Notes under the pieces: model-generated
What the model saw: only the letters and a program-made list of their open reading frames with translations
Told to the model about the DNA's origin: nothing
The model's database searches: none
Position numbers and translations under genes: made by a program
Source of the DNA: Castor canadensis
Taxonomy: Eukaryota > Chordata > Mammalia > Rodentia > Castoridae
Length of the DNA stretch: 64,000 nucleotides
NCBI RefSeq assembly: GCF_047511655.1
Contig: NC_133397.1
Location: 122,911,308 to 122,975,307, forward strand
Direction of reading: 5' to 3'
Part shown: in pieces, positions 1 to 12,029 of the stretch
How positions within the stretch are numbered: the stretch's first letter is position 1
Layout of the letters: the number at the start of each line of letters is the position of its first letter

Positions 1-80
1 AAGCTGGCCTTGAACTAGCCATCCTCAGGCCTCAGCCTTCAGGGTACTGGGATTACAGGCATGCACCACCAACTCTTGGT
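1..80 (-). mobile_element. B1/Alu-like SINE, cut by window edge
   Basis: The reverse complement carries the B1 hallmarks: tgtaatccc near the 5' end and a region matching gttcaaggccagcctg. The element continues beyond base 1. Confidence 0.75.
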
Positions 81-1554
81 CCTAAAGATTTTTAAGGTCA
101 ACATTTTCTGTCCATAGTTTGCAAAGCTCAAGTTACTAATTGCAATTCGTGGCCAGTGTGAACAACCAAGTGTTAAGCTAAAAATCAGATAAGTTTCACA
201 CAGCAAAGAGTAAACAAGAAACCCAAGAGTGTCCTACTCAAAGAGGGTAGCCTTATTTTCTAAACACCTACAACTAAGGCACGACCTGTGATTGAGAACT
301 CTGAGGAAATGATGGCAGAGTGACAGGCAGCAGGAGATCTGGAAGTCCCAGTAGCTCATTCATCACGGAGCGGAAGGAGACGGCACCCTCTTAAGAATAA
401 GTAAGCAGGATGAAGAGCTCTCTCAAAGGTTACAATAAACGTGTGCCATCCTTTGTGTGTCTGTCTAGGATCGTGTTCACTCGTCACAATTCATCTCAAT
501 CCCTAAGTGCCTGGGAAGAATATGACACATCAATGAGGAGGTGCTACATCCCTAAGCTGCCAGCCTCCACTACGAAAGAGAACTCCTTTCTGAATGACCA
601 CAGGGTGAGGTAGGAAACAACAGGGCAGAGTCCAGAGTTCTGCCTGAGTTGTTTACTGAAAAAAAAAAAAAAATCTCTAATAACTAACAGAAAAAACTGG
701 ATTTAGGAAGCTAAATCAAAACCTAGTCTGATGACCTGTGAGAAGGGCACTTCAAAACAAAGACTTAGTTGTAATTTTTAGCTACTTTGCTCTTTGGGAA
801 AAAAATCATTTTTTTTTTTATTGAGCACTGCTGGTTATTTAGTTCTCATTTCCACTGCTGTATCTCTGGGATACATTCCCTGTGCTTTCCAGGGGTTTTG
901 GTATGATTTTTTGTTTTAAATAAAAGCACAGAAATTTATTTTCTAAGGTTGGGAATCCAGGGTTAAGGTATTGTCTGGTAAAGACTTGCTCCTCAGACAG
1001 TGCCTTGCACATGGTGGAAGGAAAAATCCTCTTGATAAGAGCACTAATTCCATTCAGGAGAGCTCTGCTTTCATGATATAATCACCTATCAAAAGGTTTC
1101 ACCTTCTAATGTCATTTCTTTGGGACTTAGGATGTCAACACATGAATTTTTAGGAGTTGGTCTGATTTTTGATGGAAAAGGAATTTGAGGATTGTGTGTC
1201 CCTAAGATTATTTTTTTGCAGTTTATTGTAAGTTACTCATATCCCATCTCCTAGCTGGTCTGAACCATGGGCCCAGCACTGTGAATGGTACATATCTGAG
1301 AAATGCTGACCGAGGTGCTACTGAATCTAAAATAGAGAATGTTCCAGATGAGAAGTCAACTAGTGTCTGCAGGGATCCAGTCAGAGCCTTCTTTCTGCAA
1401 TGAGAACTAAATCTTACAAGTAACTGAGATGTTTAGTAAACAAATATTGTTGCAACATCTTATACCATCTACAAGAAATGGAGATCCATAAAACACATAG
1501 AAGTTAAGGCACAAGGAAATTGAACAACAAGCAAAGCTTTACCCTGATGTTGAC
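81..1554. other. Intergenic, no gene recognised
   Basis: Mostly unique AT-rich sequence. Apart from an A-run at 659-674 I recognise no gene, RNA or clear transposon. Short ORFs here lack codon structure or family motifs. Confidence 0.6.
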
Positions 1555-1745
1555 TCTGACACTCATTCATTCGTTCATTCACCCAAGCATTCAGCAATTT
1601 ATTGAAGAACTACTGTGAACAAGATAGCTGAGGTCCCGACAGCCACAAAACTTACACTCCCGTGGGAGAGGGATACCAAGAAGAAGAGAGGAAACCACAT
1701 CACAGAACCTTATAATAAATGCTGTCACAATGGAGGGAGTATAGT
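1555..1745 (-). mobile_element. L2 LINE 3' end, antisense
   Basis: Begins with attcattcattcg-type tetramers, the complement of the L2 TGAATGAA tail, followed by sequence resembling the reversed L2 3' UTR (tattgaagaactactgtgaac). Old and diverged. Confidence 0.5.
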
Positions 1746-1775
1746 GTGCTATTGGGTGTATACAATCAACCAACA

Positions 1776-1782
1776 TTCTCTC

Positions 1783-1825
<43 letters not shown>

Positions 1826-1845
1826 GTGTGTGTGTGTGTGTGTGT
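1776..1845. repeat. (TC)n followed by (TG)n microsatellite
   Basis: A TC run of about 48 bp with one interruption passes directly into a TG run of about 20 bp. Confidence 0.95.
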
Positions 1846-1974
1846 TTGGGGAGGGCGGGGGGAATGGTGGTCATCAAGGGCTCTGTCTACAATTTAAGCA
1901 TAATTGATATTTAAAATATGAGTTTTAGTCATATGGTGATAGAGGAATAGGGGTACCACCATGTACAAAAAAGG

Positions 1975-2050
1975 TGAAAGAGAAAGGAGGGGAGAGGAGA
2001 GGAGAGGAGAGGGAAAAGAAGGGAGGGGGATGAGATGAGGGAGGGAGGAA
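1975..2050. repeat. GA/GGAGA-rich polypurine tract
   Basis: Almost pure purine on the plus strand with tandem GGAGA pentamers (gagaggagaggagaggagag). Confidence 0.85.
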
Positions 2051-2204
2051 TTCACTAATTCCAGAACGGTTCACTGTCTTTCCACATTTTACTTTTCTGT
2101 GACAGAAGGCAGCGTCACAGCAAGTCACTTGGCAAGTCCATAGAGGTTACGTTCCCCATTTACAATGGTTAAGCTGTTTGACTATGTCATTTACTGCAGT
2201 CCCA

Positions 2205-2370
2205 TTCAAAATGTGACTGACTCTCAGATAGAAAACATTGTTTCATGTATTTCTCACAACCCTGTGCAGGATTCTATATACAGTGGGAGCTTAAGAAATG
2301 CTAGCCCAGAGCAAATAGAGACACAGCGAGGAAAGGCTAGCACTAAGCTGGAACTCCAGAATTTTCAAAA
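2205..2370 (-). mobile_element. MIR SINE, antisense
   Basis: Resembles a reversed MIR: tctcacaaccctgtgcaggattctatatacag, then a core-like agagacacagcgaggaaaggctagcac and ctggaactccag. Diverged. Confidence 0.5.
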
Positions 2371-3839
2371 AAAGAAAGGAATGTTTACACAACAAGTTTA
2401 TTTAGCCAGTTTCTTTCTTAAGTTTCCACTTTAAGGGCTTAGTCACAAAGATCCTCATTAAATAACATTCTGGCATTCCAAATAATGACTGTCTCTCTTA
2501 CTAAGTTAATTGACTCAGTTAACTAAGGACAAAATCAGAAAGCCCAAGTTCCATAAAAAGGTACTTAGCTCAGAGACAGGGCCACCCATCAGTGCACAGT
2601 GATCTCCAGCCAGGCTGCAAACAATCTGCAGCCCACGCTATAAGCCAGGCAATGCACTAGGTTCCGTCCACATGAAGACAAACAAGTTGTTCCTGCCCTA
2701 CAGTGAACCTCCATAAATATCGGTGAGAAACTCAGCTCGCTGAGCAAAACTCTTATAAAATGTGTTGCAATTTTGCTTTTTATATGCAGGACGCCTTCCT
2801 AAATTGGGCATTTTTGTATCCCAGGAACTCTGTACAAAGGGCTAGCTCCTCCTCTGAGGTCCTGAAGGGACGCTTGTCATTACTTTTGAGGACAGTAAGG
2901 GTTGCAGTCACTGAGGGGACTCCAGTCCTGCAGGCATGGACACTGCAGCGTGAGCTTCTGTTCCAAGCCTGGCCAGGTGGAAGCTTCTGGACCAAAAGTG
3001 TCCTCTGACCGTCACAGCTGAGCAGTGGCCTGACATAAGTGAGCTGTAGGCATTCTTTCCAGTTAGCAGGACTCCACTTCTGCCCACTCTGGACTCCACT
3101 TCTGGAGCTGATTGTCTAGCTCCAGTGCTGATGGTCACCAGGAGGTAGAGGACATAGTCAACTGGAGCCCTGACAAGAGGGACCAGTACATTATTTCCTG
3201 ATGTGCTGATAAATAAGCACTTCCTTTGAAACTTGACATACCATGTTTACTCCTATCTTCTTCACTTGCATTACCTGAAGTAAGATCTCTCTCCCCTTGG
3301 ATAAGAATAGTCTTAAATCTCAAAGACTCGAGGTCTTTTTACCAGCCCCATTAGTACTGGCCAGGAACCTGGGTTCTCTGAGTCATAAGCCAGCCAGTCA
3401 CTTCCTTGGCACTGTCCTCAGGTCAAATCCTTTGACAGGAATTGTAGTCAGGCCACAGTTATTTCCTAGGTAAAGGAAGCAGCTTGGTGGCTCCCACTCT
3501 TGGATTGATATGGCTTCTTGAGTTTGCCCAGGAAAGAGTAGGTGGCACTGCCACCCTTCTGCAAGTGTCAACCTCCCACAGTGAGACAGGCCAAGTGGCT
3601 GCATGACAACAAGCTTAAGATGCTTCTCGCTGTGTCTACAGCTCATGAGGACAGGCGAAGGAAAAACTACTAATGACCAGTGATGTCCACAACTGAGTTT
3701 CACTGCACAAAACTGTTCCCCATGAAACCCCAGCCTCCTTCACTCCTTTCTTCCCTAACGCTCACCTCCCAAGACAACTGGGAGTGTTTGCTACCATGTT
3801 TTCTTTCATTCAGTAATTTGGCCATCCTCATTTTCTCAG
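2371..3839. other. Intergenic, no gene recognised
   Basis: Unique sequence. A weak L2/MIR resemblance near 2595-2720 is too diverged to call. Several ORFs under 110 codons overlap on both strands with no domain or motif. Confidence 0.55.
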
Positions 3840-4164
3840 CAAGTGCATACAGAGCCCCAGTCATATGCTAGGCATTAGGACTCAGTTCCAGTTTTTCTGC
3901 CCATTAGGTAAATATCAGAAGTATGGAGTGATAAGCACAATGACAAAATGTAACAAAGCATAGATTTCCCTCCATCAGGGAGGGATTGCATATACCAAGA
4001 ACTGTGAGAGTGTTCATTGATAACTTTCTTGAAAGTGAGGTGCTGAACTGAGTCTTGTAGGACAGAGAGGGGTTTCTGGGAAAATAAGGTCAGGGAGATG
4101 AGAAGGTGGTGAGAGACAGAACACTAGGGAAAGGAAGGCTGATGTAACAACCAACACTCACTTG

Positions 4165-4370
4165 GTGTGTCAGCCCCATATGTTCACTGTGGCTAAGAAC
4201 TGCTCTAAGCTTTTGCCGGTGTTAAACTTTTTAATCCCCATAAGAACCACACCGTTTCCATTGTGGAAACTGGTGTGCAGAAAGTAATTAATCTGATGAA
4301 AGTCATACTACTAGAAAGTGACAGGGCCACAATAATATCCAGAGATGGAACTCTTAATCACTATGGGATG
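4165..4370 (-). mobile_element. MIR SINE, antisense
   Basis: ttaatccccataagaaccacaccg followed by a core-like gaaagtcatactactagaaagtgacagg corresponds to a reversed MIR. Confidence 0.5.
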
Positions 4371-4540
4371 GTGTACAGAAAGATACATGGGAGCTGTGAA
4401 AGACTTTATACTCAGATCAGCTCTGAGTTTTAGGAAGATGGCTCACAGTGGAGTAGAAAAAGGATGTGGAGCGGCCAGTGGACAGGAGGCCAGTTAAGAC
4501 AGCAATGTAATACACAGGTGAGAAATGGTGAGGAGTCTGC

Positions 4541-4927
4541 ATTAGTCCATTCTTTGCTGCTATAACAGAACACTACAGACTAGCCCACTTGTAGAGAACA
4601 GAAATTTGCTGATTATAGAGGTTAGGACGTCCAAGATTAAGGGACTGGCATTGGACAGGGTGTTCTTGCTTTATCAGCCCATGGTGGGAAAAACAAAGAG
4701 AGAGAGAGAAGAGGGAGCTGAACTTGTCCTTTTATAAGAAGGCTACTCCCATGATAACCAACCCACTCCCATGATAACCAACCCACTCCCACGATAACAG
4801 CATCAATTCCTTCACAAGAGCAGAGGTCTCATGTCTTAATCATGTCCTAAAGGTCCCCCTCCCCATGCTGTTACAATGGTGATGAAGCTTCCAACACATG
4901 CTTTTTGGGAGACACAGTCAAAAGATC
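4541..4927 (-). mobile_element. ERVL-MaLR solo LTR (MST/MLT1-like), antisense
   Basis: The right end reads gcttccaacacatgctttttgggagacacag and the left end attagtccattctttgctgctataacag, the termini of the MST/MLT1 group of MaLR LTRs in reverse. It contains a 22-bp internal tandem duplication (actcccatgataaccaaccc, 4747-4800). Confidence 0.8.
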
Positions 4928-5184
4928 ATAAGATTGAACTAAGGAAATAAGAACAGGGCTGGCAGGAAGAGATACTGGGAGATATTTAAATGATGGAGTT
5001 TATAAAGTCAGCAGGGACACTGACTAAATGGAGAAGTTGATTCAGAGGGAACAGAAAGGAGACTTCCGTATTTAGGATCAGGTATAGATCTGTGTCACTA
5101 ACAATTGCAGTGAATATAAGAGGAAAACTTGGTTTAGATGAAAGACAGCTTGTTTAGTTTGAGAACTTGATATCAGATGTGCCT

Positions 5185-5500
5185 CCTTCAGTTATCTAGT
5201 GCTACATAAACTTAGTGACTTGACACAATAGGGCATGACTATGGCTACCGGGAAGGACCTCGCTGGGTTTATCCACTGACGCATGTCCTCTCCATGTGGC
5301 TTGAGGTTCTTAAGGCAGGAAAGGCAGGTTATAAGAAATAGTACCCCAAAACAAACATTTAAGAGCCCTAGGCAAAAGCAGCAAGGATTCTAATGTCCAG
5401 GCCTTGGGACTCACACAGTGTCACTTTTGCAGCATTCTATTAGTTAAGTGTGAGTCACAGAGTCAGTCCAGATTCAAGGGCAGGGTACTCCATAGAGCAT
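5185..5500 (-). mobile_element. MLT1-type MaLR LTR remnant, antisense
   Basis: Reversed MLT1 signatures are present: gttatctagtgctacataaacttagtgac at one end and cattctattagttaagtgtgagtcacagag then cagattcaaggg at the other. The middle is eroded. Confidence 0.65.
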
Positions 5501-5892
5501 GAAGACTGGGCAGTCTGGCTTGTTGGGGACCATCTGGAGATTGTCATTTCCCTGGGGCATGCAATTAGAGAAGTTCACACATATTGGGGTACTGGGGACC
5601 TAGCTGAAGAATGATTAATATGTAGGTGGTGACTGAAGCTATGGACCTAAGAGACCTCCCGGGGGAAAGTGTGGGTACAGCAAGAATAAGATCAGGGGAA
5701 GGACGCTGGAATGCTAGCATCTGAAAGATAAGCCCCTAACTGATACCAAGAGTCTGGAGCCATAAAAGGAGAGACTACCCTAAAAATAAATATGCCTTAA
5801 AAAGCCAAATGCAACCTTTCAAGAAAAAGAAATAAGTTAACAGGGTCAAATGCCACAGAAGGCAAAGTCCTATGGTACCTGATAATATTGTC

Positions 5893-6017
5893 ACTCAATT
5901 TAATAATTAATATTTGATAATTTGATTTAATAATTAGTCATTATTGATCATTTTTAATTCATATGTGCATATATATGTGCATAAATTGATAATTTAATAA
6001 TTTATTTATTAAAAAAT
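5893..6017. repeat. AT-rich low-complexity tract
   Basis: Dominated by TTAATAATT, TGATAATTT and ATATGTGC words, with little G or C. Confidence 0.8.
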
Positions 6018-6174
6018 AAGGTCATGGGTAACCTTGGTAGGAAGAGTTTCAAGGAACAGGAAAAGCAAATTAAAAAAATTAAAAAGGGAAGTGAATGGTA
6101 ACTAAGTCAGAAAAGGCAAAAAGCTATCATAAGCATAGTATTGAAGGATGCTTTGTGTTTTAAGATGATTAGGG

Positions 6175-6494
6175 GACAGAGGCCAATAGGAGAGGGGGAC
6201 CAGGAACTAGAGAAAAGGTTAGATCAAAAAGAATTAACCTAGAAGGTAACACCCACGCACAGGAAATCAATGTGAGTCAATGCCCTGTATAGCTATCCTT
6301 ATCTCAACCAGCAAAACCCCTTGTTCCTTCCTATTATTGCTTATACTCTCTCTACAACAAAATTAGAAATAAGGGCAAAATAGTTTCTGCCTGGTAGTAA
6401 GGGGGTCGAGGGGAGAGGGAGGGGGCGGGGGAAAGGGGGGAGAATTGACCCAAACATTGTATGCACATATGAATAAAAGAAAGAAAAAGAAGAA
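6175..6494 (+). mobile_element. Young 5'-truncated L1 3' end with TSD
   Basis: L1 3'-UTR sequence with a G-rich polypurine tract (6400-6440), the 3' motif tgtatgcacatatgaataaaag and an A-rich tail. It is flanked by a perfect 13-nt direct repeat aagatgattaggg at 6162-6174 and 6495-6507. It is nearly identical to the L1 3' end in the 36585-37560 insertion, so it is recent. Confidence 0.85.
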
Positions 6495-6507
6495 AAGATG
6501 ATTAGGG

Positions 6508-7014
6508 ATAGGGTTCTGAGGTAAGGTTGCTTGTTTGCTTGGATTTGCATATTGGCTCCACCAAATGTGTGACATGGCTCCAGAAACTTGGCCTCCTAAA
6601 GACTGAGCCAGCCACACCATGGGTGGGAAGGAGAAGGCTCTTGGCCTGGGTAACAGCAATGGTGTGAGTTGGGAGCACATTTGGTTCATTAAGGAACAGA
6701 CCAGAGCCAGGAAAGCTGGCAGGTGAGGTGGGGTGGGAGATGTGCCCCAGGAATGGCATGAGATTTAGAAGTCTGATCCTTCTGCGCTTGTGTAATGATG
6801 GATTTCATACTAATTACAACAGGAAGTGGTTGGAGAATTTAAACACGATAGTGACATTAGTTAGCATATTGTTAACCGATCACTCTGTTTTAAAAATAAG
6901 CATTCTCCTACTTGGATCTCTTCCTAGGTATTTACAAAACACATGAGACACGTGTTTCATAAAAGGACTTAGTTAGCAGGGTCAAATGCCGCAGAAGGCA
7001 GAGTCAGATGGCAC
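6508..7014. other. Intergenic, no gene recognised
   Basis: Unique sequence with no recognisable gene or repeat. Confidence 0.55.
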
Positions 7015-7420
7015 CAAAAGAGAGTGTTCATAGCAAATTCATTCATAATGTCCAAAACTGGAAAAGCTACCATTCCACCAATAAAAGAATTATAAACAAA
7101 GCAAATGATGGACTATTACTCAGCAATAAAAAGGGGTGAATTTACTGATACAGACAACAATATTTTATATGGTTCCAATTTTATGATATTCTATAATAGA
7201 AGAAACTAGTCTACAGTGGGGAAAAAATAGAACATTGCTTTCCTCTGGGATGGGAATGGAGGCTGGGATCGTCTGCCAGGCTATAAAGGAACTTTCTGGA
7301 GTGATAGTAACCATTCCTTGATGAGGATTAGGGTTACACAGTTGCCAAACCTCAAATGCAAATGTGGGGTTTTAATTTTTGCATAAAGGAAAAAGTACAC
7401 AGATATTGAGCTCTAGCTAA
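7015..7420 (+). mobile_element. Old L1 (L1M-type) 3' end
   Basis: Contains the end of ORF2 and the 3' UTR of old L1, for example ggactattactcagcaataaaaagg and gggatgggaatggaggctggg, all on the plus strand. Heavily diverged. Confidence 0.7.
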
Positions 7421-7874
7421 TTAAATGCATCTCAGCATGCTTAGAAGAAAAGATAGTGATATCCAGCATTTCTATGTACCAAAATTAAGACAGACTAATG
7501 GACCAATAGACGGATGGACAGATGGACAGGAACGTGATTACGTAAAATGTCAGTGGCAGAACGTAGCTGATAGGCATGTTGGTGCTTACTGTAAAATTAA
7601 TTCTGTTTACGTCTGAAGATTATCACAGGAACATGCTGGGGGCCACGCTCCAGAGCTAATGCATGCAACTGAGGAAGGTGGAGGTGGGAAGAAACGGTCT
7701 CGTTGGCTGAAGTACAGGGCAATGTCTGTGTGAAGGGGGACACCAGTGACCACGATCCTGAAAGCGGAGCTGGAGAGAAATGCACAGATTCTATATTTTC
7801 GTTGGAAATAGATACCATGGGACTCTCTGATTAGATATAGGATATCACTACAATGGTGAGCCAGGTACAAGCAG

Positions 7875-7990
7875 TGGTGCTCTAGTCCCAGTTCGCAAGA
7901 GGCAAAGACAGGGAGATGACGAGTTCAAGGCCAGCCTGAGCTACATAGTGAAATGAAACCCTGTCTCAATAAATAAATACATAAAATGAA
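7875..7990 (+). mobile_element. B1-like SINE
   Basis: Contains gagttcaaggccagcctgagctacatag and ends accctgtctcaataaataaat, the B1 3' half and A-rich tail. Confidence 0.75.
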
Positions 7991-9179
7991 GTGGCAAAAT
8001 CAAGTCTAACTGTTGTATATTTCTGCTACCCGGGGGCCAACGGTATCTTTTCTAAGATGGAAAAAAGTCACATTTATAGGAACAAACCGTAAGTTTTGTT
8101 TTGTTCCTGTGAAGATTAGAATGCCTGTGCAGTATCCACATGGTAAGTAGCAAGTTCAGAATACAATTATAGCTCAGAGGAAGTAAAACATGCAAATTGT
8201 TTGGCCTCAAGGTCGAGGCACAGCAGGTGTAATAAGTGCTCAGTGTTATTTCCAACTATTTTAAGTGCTGTAGACAGTAAGGGCAGAGGCAGATCTATAG
8301 CATTGTAGGCATACTGACACAGTCCACCTTACAAAGAAGGCAAAGTTAAAAACATAGTTAAATCTGAGATGCTGTGTGACATGGCTGGGACACAGCATTT
8401 AAGCAAGAACTTTCACTGGATGGCAAGATGCTAAGATACAGCTCAGTAAAGGCCATTACCTCTCTCTTCCCTCAGGCACCGTCACTCTAAGTCACCCAAA
8501 GAAGTGAGAGTTTGTTCTCTATTAAATAACTCATTTTAATGTTTAGTAAGTGCTACAGTCACTTTCTAAAGTTTCTTGTTTTCTATTTGAATTTGTCTAA
8601 ATATAGTGAAAGCTCAAATTACTGGGCCTGGAATGCCACTGCTTAAAACTTCTGATACATGGTCTGGTTTTGTTTATGTTTTATGGATGATGTTCCAAGG
8701 TGAGAGGCTCTGGAGGGATTCATAACACAATGGTGTTGGATGCAAGAATTTCATACATTTTCTTCATCTTTGCTGGAATCCTGTGTTCTTCCTCAGGTGC
8801 AGCACACAGAGAGAGTCCCTAGATTAACCATGTAGGCTGGAAGATTGGGGGGGGATGAAAACCTGTCACCCATGTCATTATTTCAGCACTAAGCCTTTAG
8901 GAAGCAGGAGATGTGTCACTCAGAACATCCCTGCAGTTGCCTGAGGTACAGCTGCACGACACAACCACTTAGAGCTTGCTGAAACTCCCCCCTTTCCTCC
9001 CCTATCTATGCACCCCTTCCTCTCAGTGGAAACAGGGCCAATGTTTGTTCAAACACAATGGAAACCAAGCGCAATCCAGTTTTGTTTCTCCTCCACAGTA
9101 ACAGCCAGGAGCTGACTTGAGCATGTGACTAAGTGCAAGTTCCCTTCCTGAGCTCTGTGCAGCTTCGTTTCAATCAACC
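7991..9179. other. Intergenic, no gene recognised
   Basis: Unique sequence on both strands with no repeat or coding signature that I can support. Confidence 0.55.
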
Positions 9180-9340
9180 TTCAGAAATCAAACAGTCCTG
9201 GGAGGTGGCAGCTATTATTATCTGAGTGTTACAGATGAAGTGTCTGAAGCTCCAAGGTTAAGAAATCTGCCCAACTACTAAGAAAGAAAATTGGAGTTCA
9301 AAATGAAGTCAGGCTGTTGACAGAGGAAAGGGTTCCAACC
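9180..9340 (-). mobile_element. MIR SINE, antisense
   Basis: ggtggcagctattattatctgagtgttacagatgaag followed by aaggttaagaaatctgcccaa matches a reversed MIR core. Confidence 0.6.
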
Positions 9341-9618
9341 CCTGAGTTCCCAGCCTCACAAATGGTCATGACGTCAGGAGCTTGGAAATTGAGGAGGGCT
9401 GACTGATCTCTCGAATCTTCAACAACAGCCGTGAAGCTGATGGCTTCTGCTCTGCCTCTCTGGGCACCATGGTTCCCACTCTGTAGGAGTTCAGAAGTGT
9501 CCCTGGCAAGTCTTCCTCCTGACTCCAGTGTGGCTGAGCTGCTGTCACTACAATGCCAACTTTTACAGCTCTCCATGAAGATGAAAGTGAGCACAAATAT
9601 TCCTTTAAAAAGTAAATG

Positions 9619-9932
9619 CAGGCTGGGTGCAGTGGCTCATGCCTGTAATCCTAGCTACTTGATAGGGAGGATAGGGGTTCAAGGCCAGCCCCGGCAAAAA
9701 TTTGTGAGATCCATCTTAGCCAATGACTGGATGTGGTGATGTGTCCCTGTCATCTCACCCACGTGGGGAAGCACAAACAGAAAGAATGCAGTCCAGGCCA
9801 GTCCAAGTAAAAAGCAAGACCCCTATCTCAAAAATAACCAGCGCAAAAATGGCTGGCAGAGTGACTCAACTGGTAGAACGCTTGCCTCGCAAACATGAGG
9901 CCCTGAGTTCAATCCTCAGTACCACCAAAACA
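9619..9932 (+). mobile_element. Composite SINE (two Alu/B1-like units plus ID-like unit)
   Basis: Starts with ggctgggtgcagtggctcatgcctgtaatcc, has a second Alu-like segment, and ends with a tRNA-derived unit showing an A-box-like gactcaactggtagaacg and B-box-like gagttcaatcc before an A-rich tail. It is followed directly by another copy. The word gtaaatg flanks both. Confidence 0.9.
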
Positions 9933-9944
9933 AATGTAAATGTG

Positions 9945-10250
9945 GGGCCAGGTGCAGTAGCTCATGCCTATAATCTCAGCTACACAAGAGCCAGAGTCCA
10001 GGAGGATCTCAGTTGGAGGCTAGCTCAGACAAAAAAGTTAGCAAGACCCCATCCCAACCAATAAGCTAAGCATAGCTACACACTCTTATCATTCCAGGAG
10101 GCAATTGCTGTCCAGGCCAGTGAGACCCTATTCAAAAAACAACTAAAGTAAAAATGGCTAGAGAGATGGCTCAAGTGATAGAGCACCTGCCTAGCAAGCA
10201 CAAGACCCTGAGTTCAAACCCCAGTACTGCCAAAAACAAGAAAAAGAAAA
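9945..10250 (+). mobile_element. Composite SINE, second head-to-tail copy
   Basis: Begins ggggccaggtgcagtagctcatgcc and ends in an ID-like unit (tggctcaagtgatagagcacctgcc, gagttcaaacccc). Flanking words tgtaaatgtgg (9935) and agtaaatgtgg (10255) look like target-site duplications. Confidence 0.9.
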
Positions 10251-12029
10251 TGAAAGTAAATGTGGCTTAAATTCACAGCAAAGTCGTCTGTGACATGAGT
10301 GTGGATCCACCTCAATTAGCTCTAGCTGGCAGAAATTGGGGAGAAGAGGAGAAAGCACAGGTGGCTTACAGAGGCGTGGAGGAACCAGGAGAATATTCAG
10401 AATTAAGTATACAGACCCTGATGTCAAACTTAACCTACCAAATTTTGGTTGCCTATCAGCCCATTCAAAAGAGACTCACAGGCCATGTGCCCTGGCCCCC
10501 AGCACATCCTTCCCCGTGTGGAGGCCCGCCCAGCTAGGGTCACACCCACACTAAGCCTCCCCCTGACCTCTTGCCTTCGTGCTGCTGTTTATATTGAGAT
10601 GCTTATTTGGAGAAATGAGCCTATTCCGTGGCATAACTCTCCAGCTGGTATAAACCGTTGTTTGTCCCCACCCAGCTCTGCCATGCACCAAGGAAGCTGC
10701 AGGCTCCCCCAAAACAAAAGAACAGCGTGCACAGGTGGGCTGCTCTGCCCCCCTGGCCCATTTATACCTTCCCCCAAGGAGTCCACAGAGTCACGAGCTA
10801 CTTATTCCCTGAGAGGATTCAGGATTTGCCAGGGAAAACAAAGGTAAACAGACGTGCCTAGGGATGCTGGCGTGATTCTGTTATTTACTTTAAGTCACAA
10901 AATCAAGTGAACTCCAGTGCAATATTGATGAAGGTTTATTTAACGTCTATCTTCCACATTAGACTAGCGCTCAGTTAGGGGCAACCGAGCCAGAGAGCTG
11001 CTCCGACCAGCCACTGCAAGGCCCAAGCCACCTACTGCGTGAGATTTCACAGAATGTGAAAAGATAGAAGACATGGAGATTGGCCTGGTCTCTTTTAAAG
11101 TGCCTAACATGAACAGAAAGAAAATTGTCACCCAAAGAGAAGTAGAACATCAAAGGGACAAATTAAACAGCCTCCTAAAGATATTAGCCCCAGGGTTTTC
11201 ACTTTGCTCAGTGAGATCTGCAAATTTGAGGCTGAGCTGAATTGCTCTGGACTCCAGACAGGGAGCAGAGAGTACTGTCACCCTCCAGAGGTCAGATTCC
11301 ACTCTGTGTGACGGAATACAGATTATTCCCTTGCCCAGGGATGCTGGCAGTCTTAGTGTGGCCTTGGCTGGGGGGAGAGCTGTGTATGGAGAGTGGCTGG
11401 TTCTGTTCTGTCCTGGACTGGTCACTCCACATCTAGCAAGGTGCCAGCCTGAGCGGACACCCTAGAGGCAGGGAGGTCATTGCTCACCTCCAGAGGGCAC
11501 CATTTGCAGGCTTGCAGTCACTTTAGACAGCCTCACAGCTGGTGGGCTACTGTCAGGACTGACTGACCCACTGAGTGAGTAAACAACATAAAGAAGGGGC
11601 TTAACTTTTCCCCCAAAAAACTTCTCTTCCCACGTCCACTTCATGCCTTAATTTTGTCTCTTGCTTCCTAATTCAATAGAAGAGCCAGGCGTATCGGCGT
11701 CATCTCTCCATGGCAAGACAAGATCACACCTCTTCCTTTCTTGAAAGTCTCCGACTTGGGAAGGACAAAAATTCTTAGCATAGAAAATCAGACACTGCGT
11801 GGCCCCTGGTTGCCCTCCCCAGGGTCCATCTCTCACCACTCCCTCCTTCTGCTCTGTACAGCAGCTGTTCACTGTGGGATTTCTCCCTTGGCACCACTGC
11901 ACACTCTGCGCCCTCTGCACAAGTAATAGTCAGGAATTTTATGGGATTTTTCTAGCAGAACTTGTCAAGTTTTTTTCATTATTATCCTGGGATTTGGAGT
12001 TACAGGAATTTGCCATTCTCTGTGTTATC
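10251..12029. other. Intergenic, no gene recognised
   Basis: Unique sequence slightly richer in GC than its surroundings. Many short overlapping ORFs occur on both strands, which suggests chance openness rather than a gene. No splice-linked exons are evident. Confidence 0.5.

Larger units (their letters stand above)
3840..5180 (-). mobile_element. Ancient L2-like LINE, antisense, broken by later insertions
   Basis: Segments at 3840-4160, 4375-4540 and 4930-5180 resemble the reversed L2 family (for example ttttaggaagatggctcacagtgg and aggaggccagttaagacagcaatg). A MaLR LTR (4541-4927) and a MIR-like piece (4165-4370) separate them. Highly diverged. Confidence 0.45.

Noticed and set aside
4747..4800. 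Short direct repeats that might suggest a CRISPR-like array
   Set aside because: They are a local duplication in an LTR; there is no repeat-spacer structure and the genome is mammalian.
9840..9932. tRNA-like A and B boxes in this and many other places
   Set aside because: They belong to ID-like SINE units with A-rich tails; no complete cloverleaf of a functional tRNA was seen.
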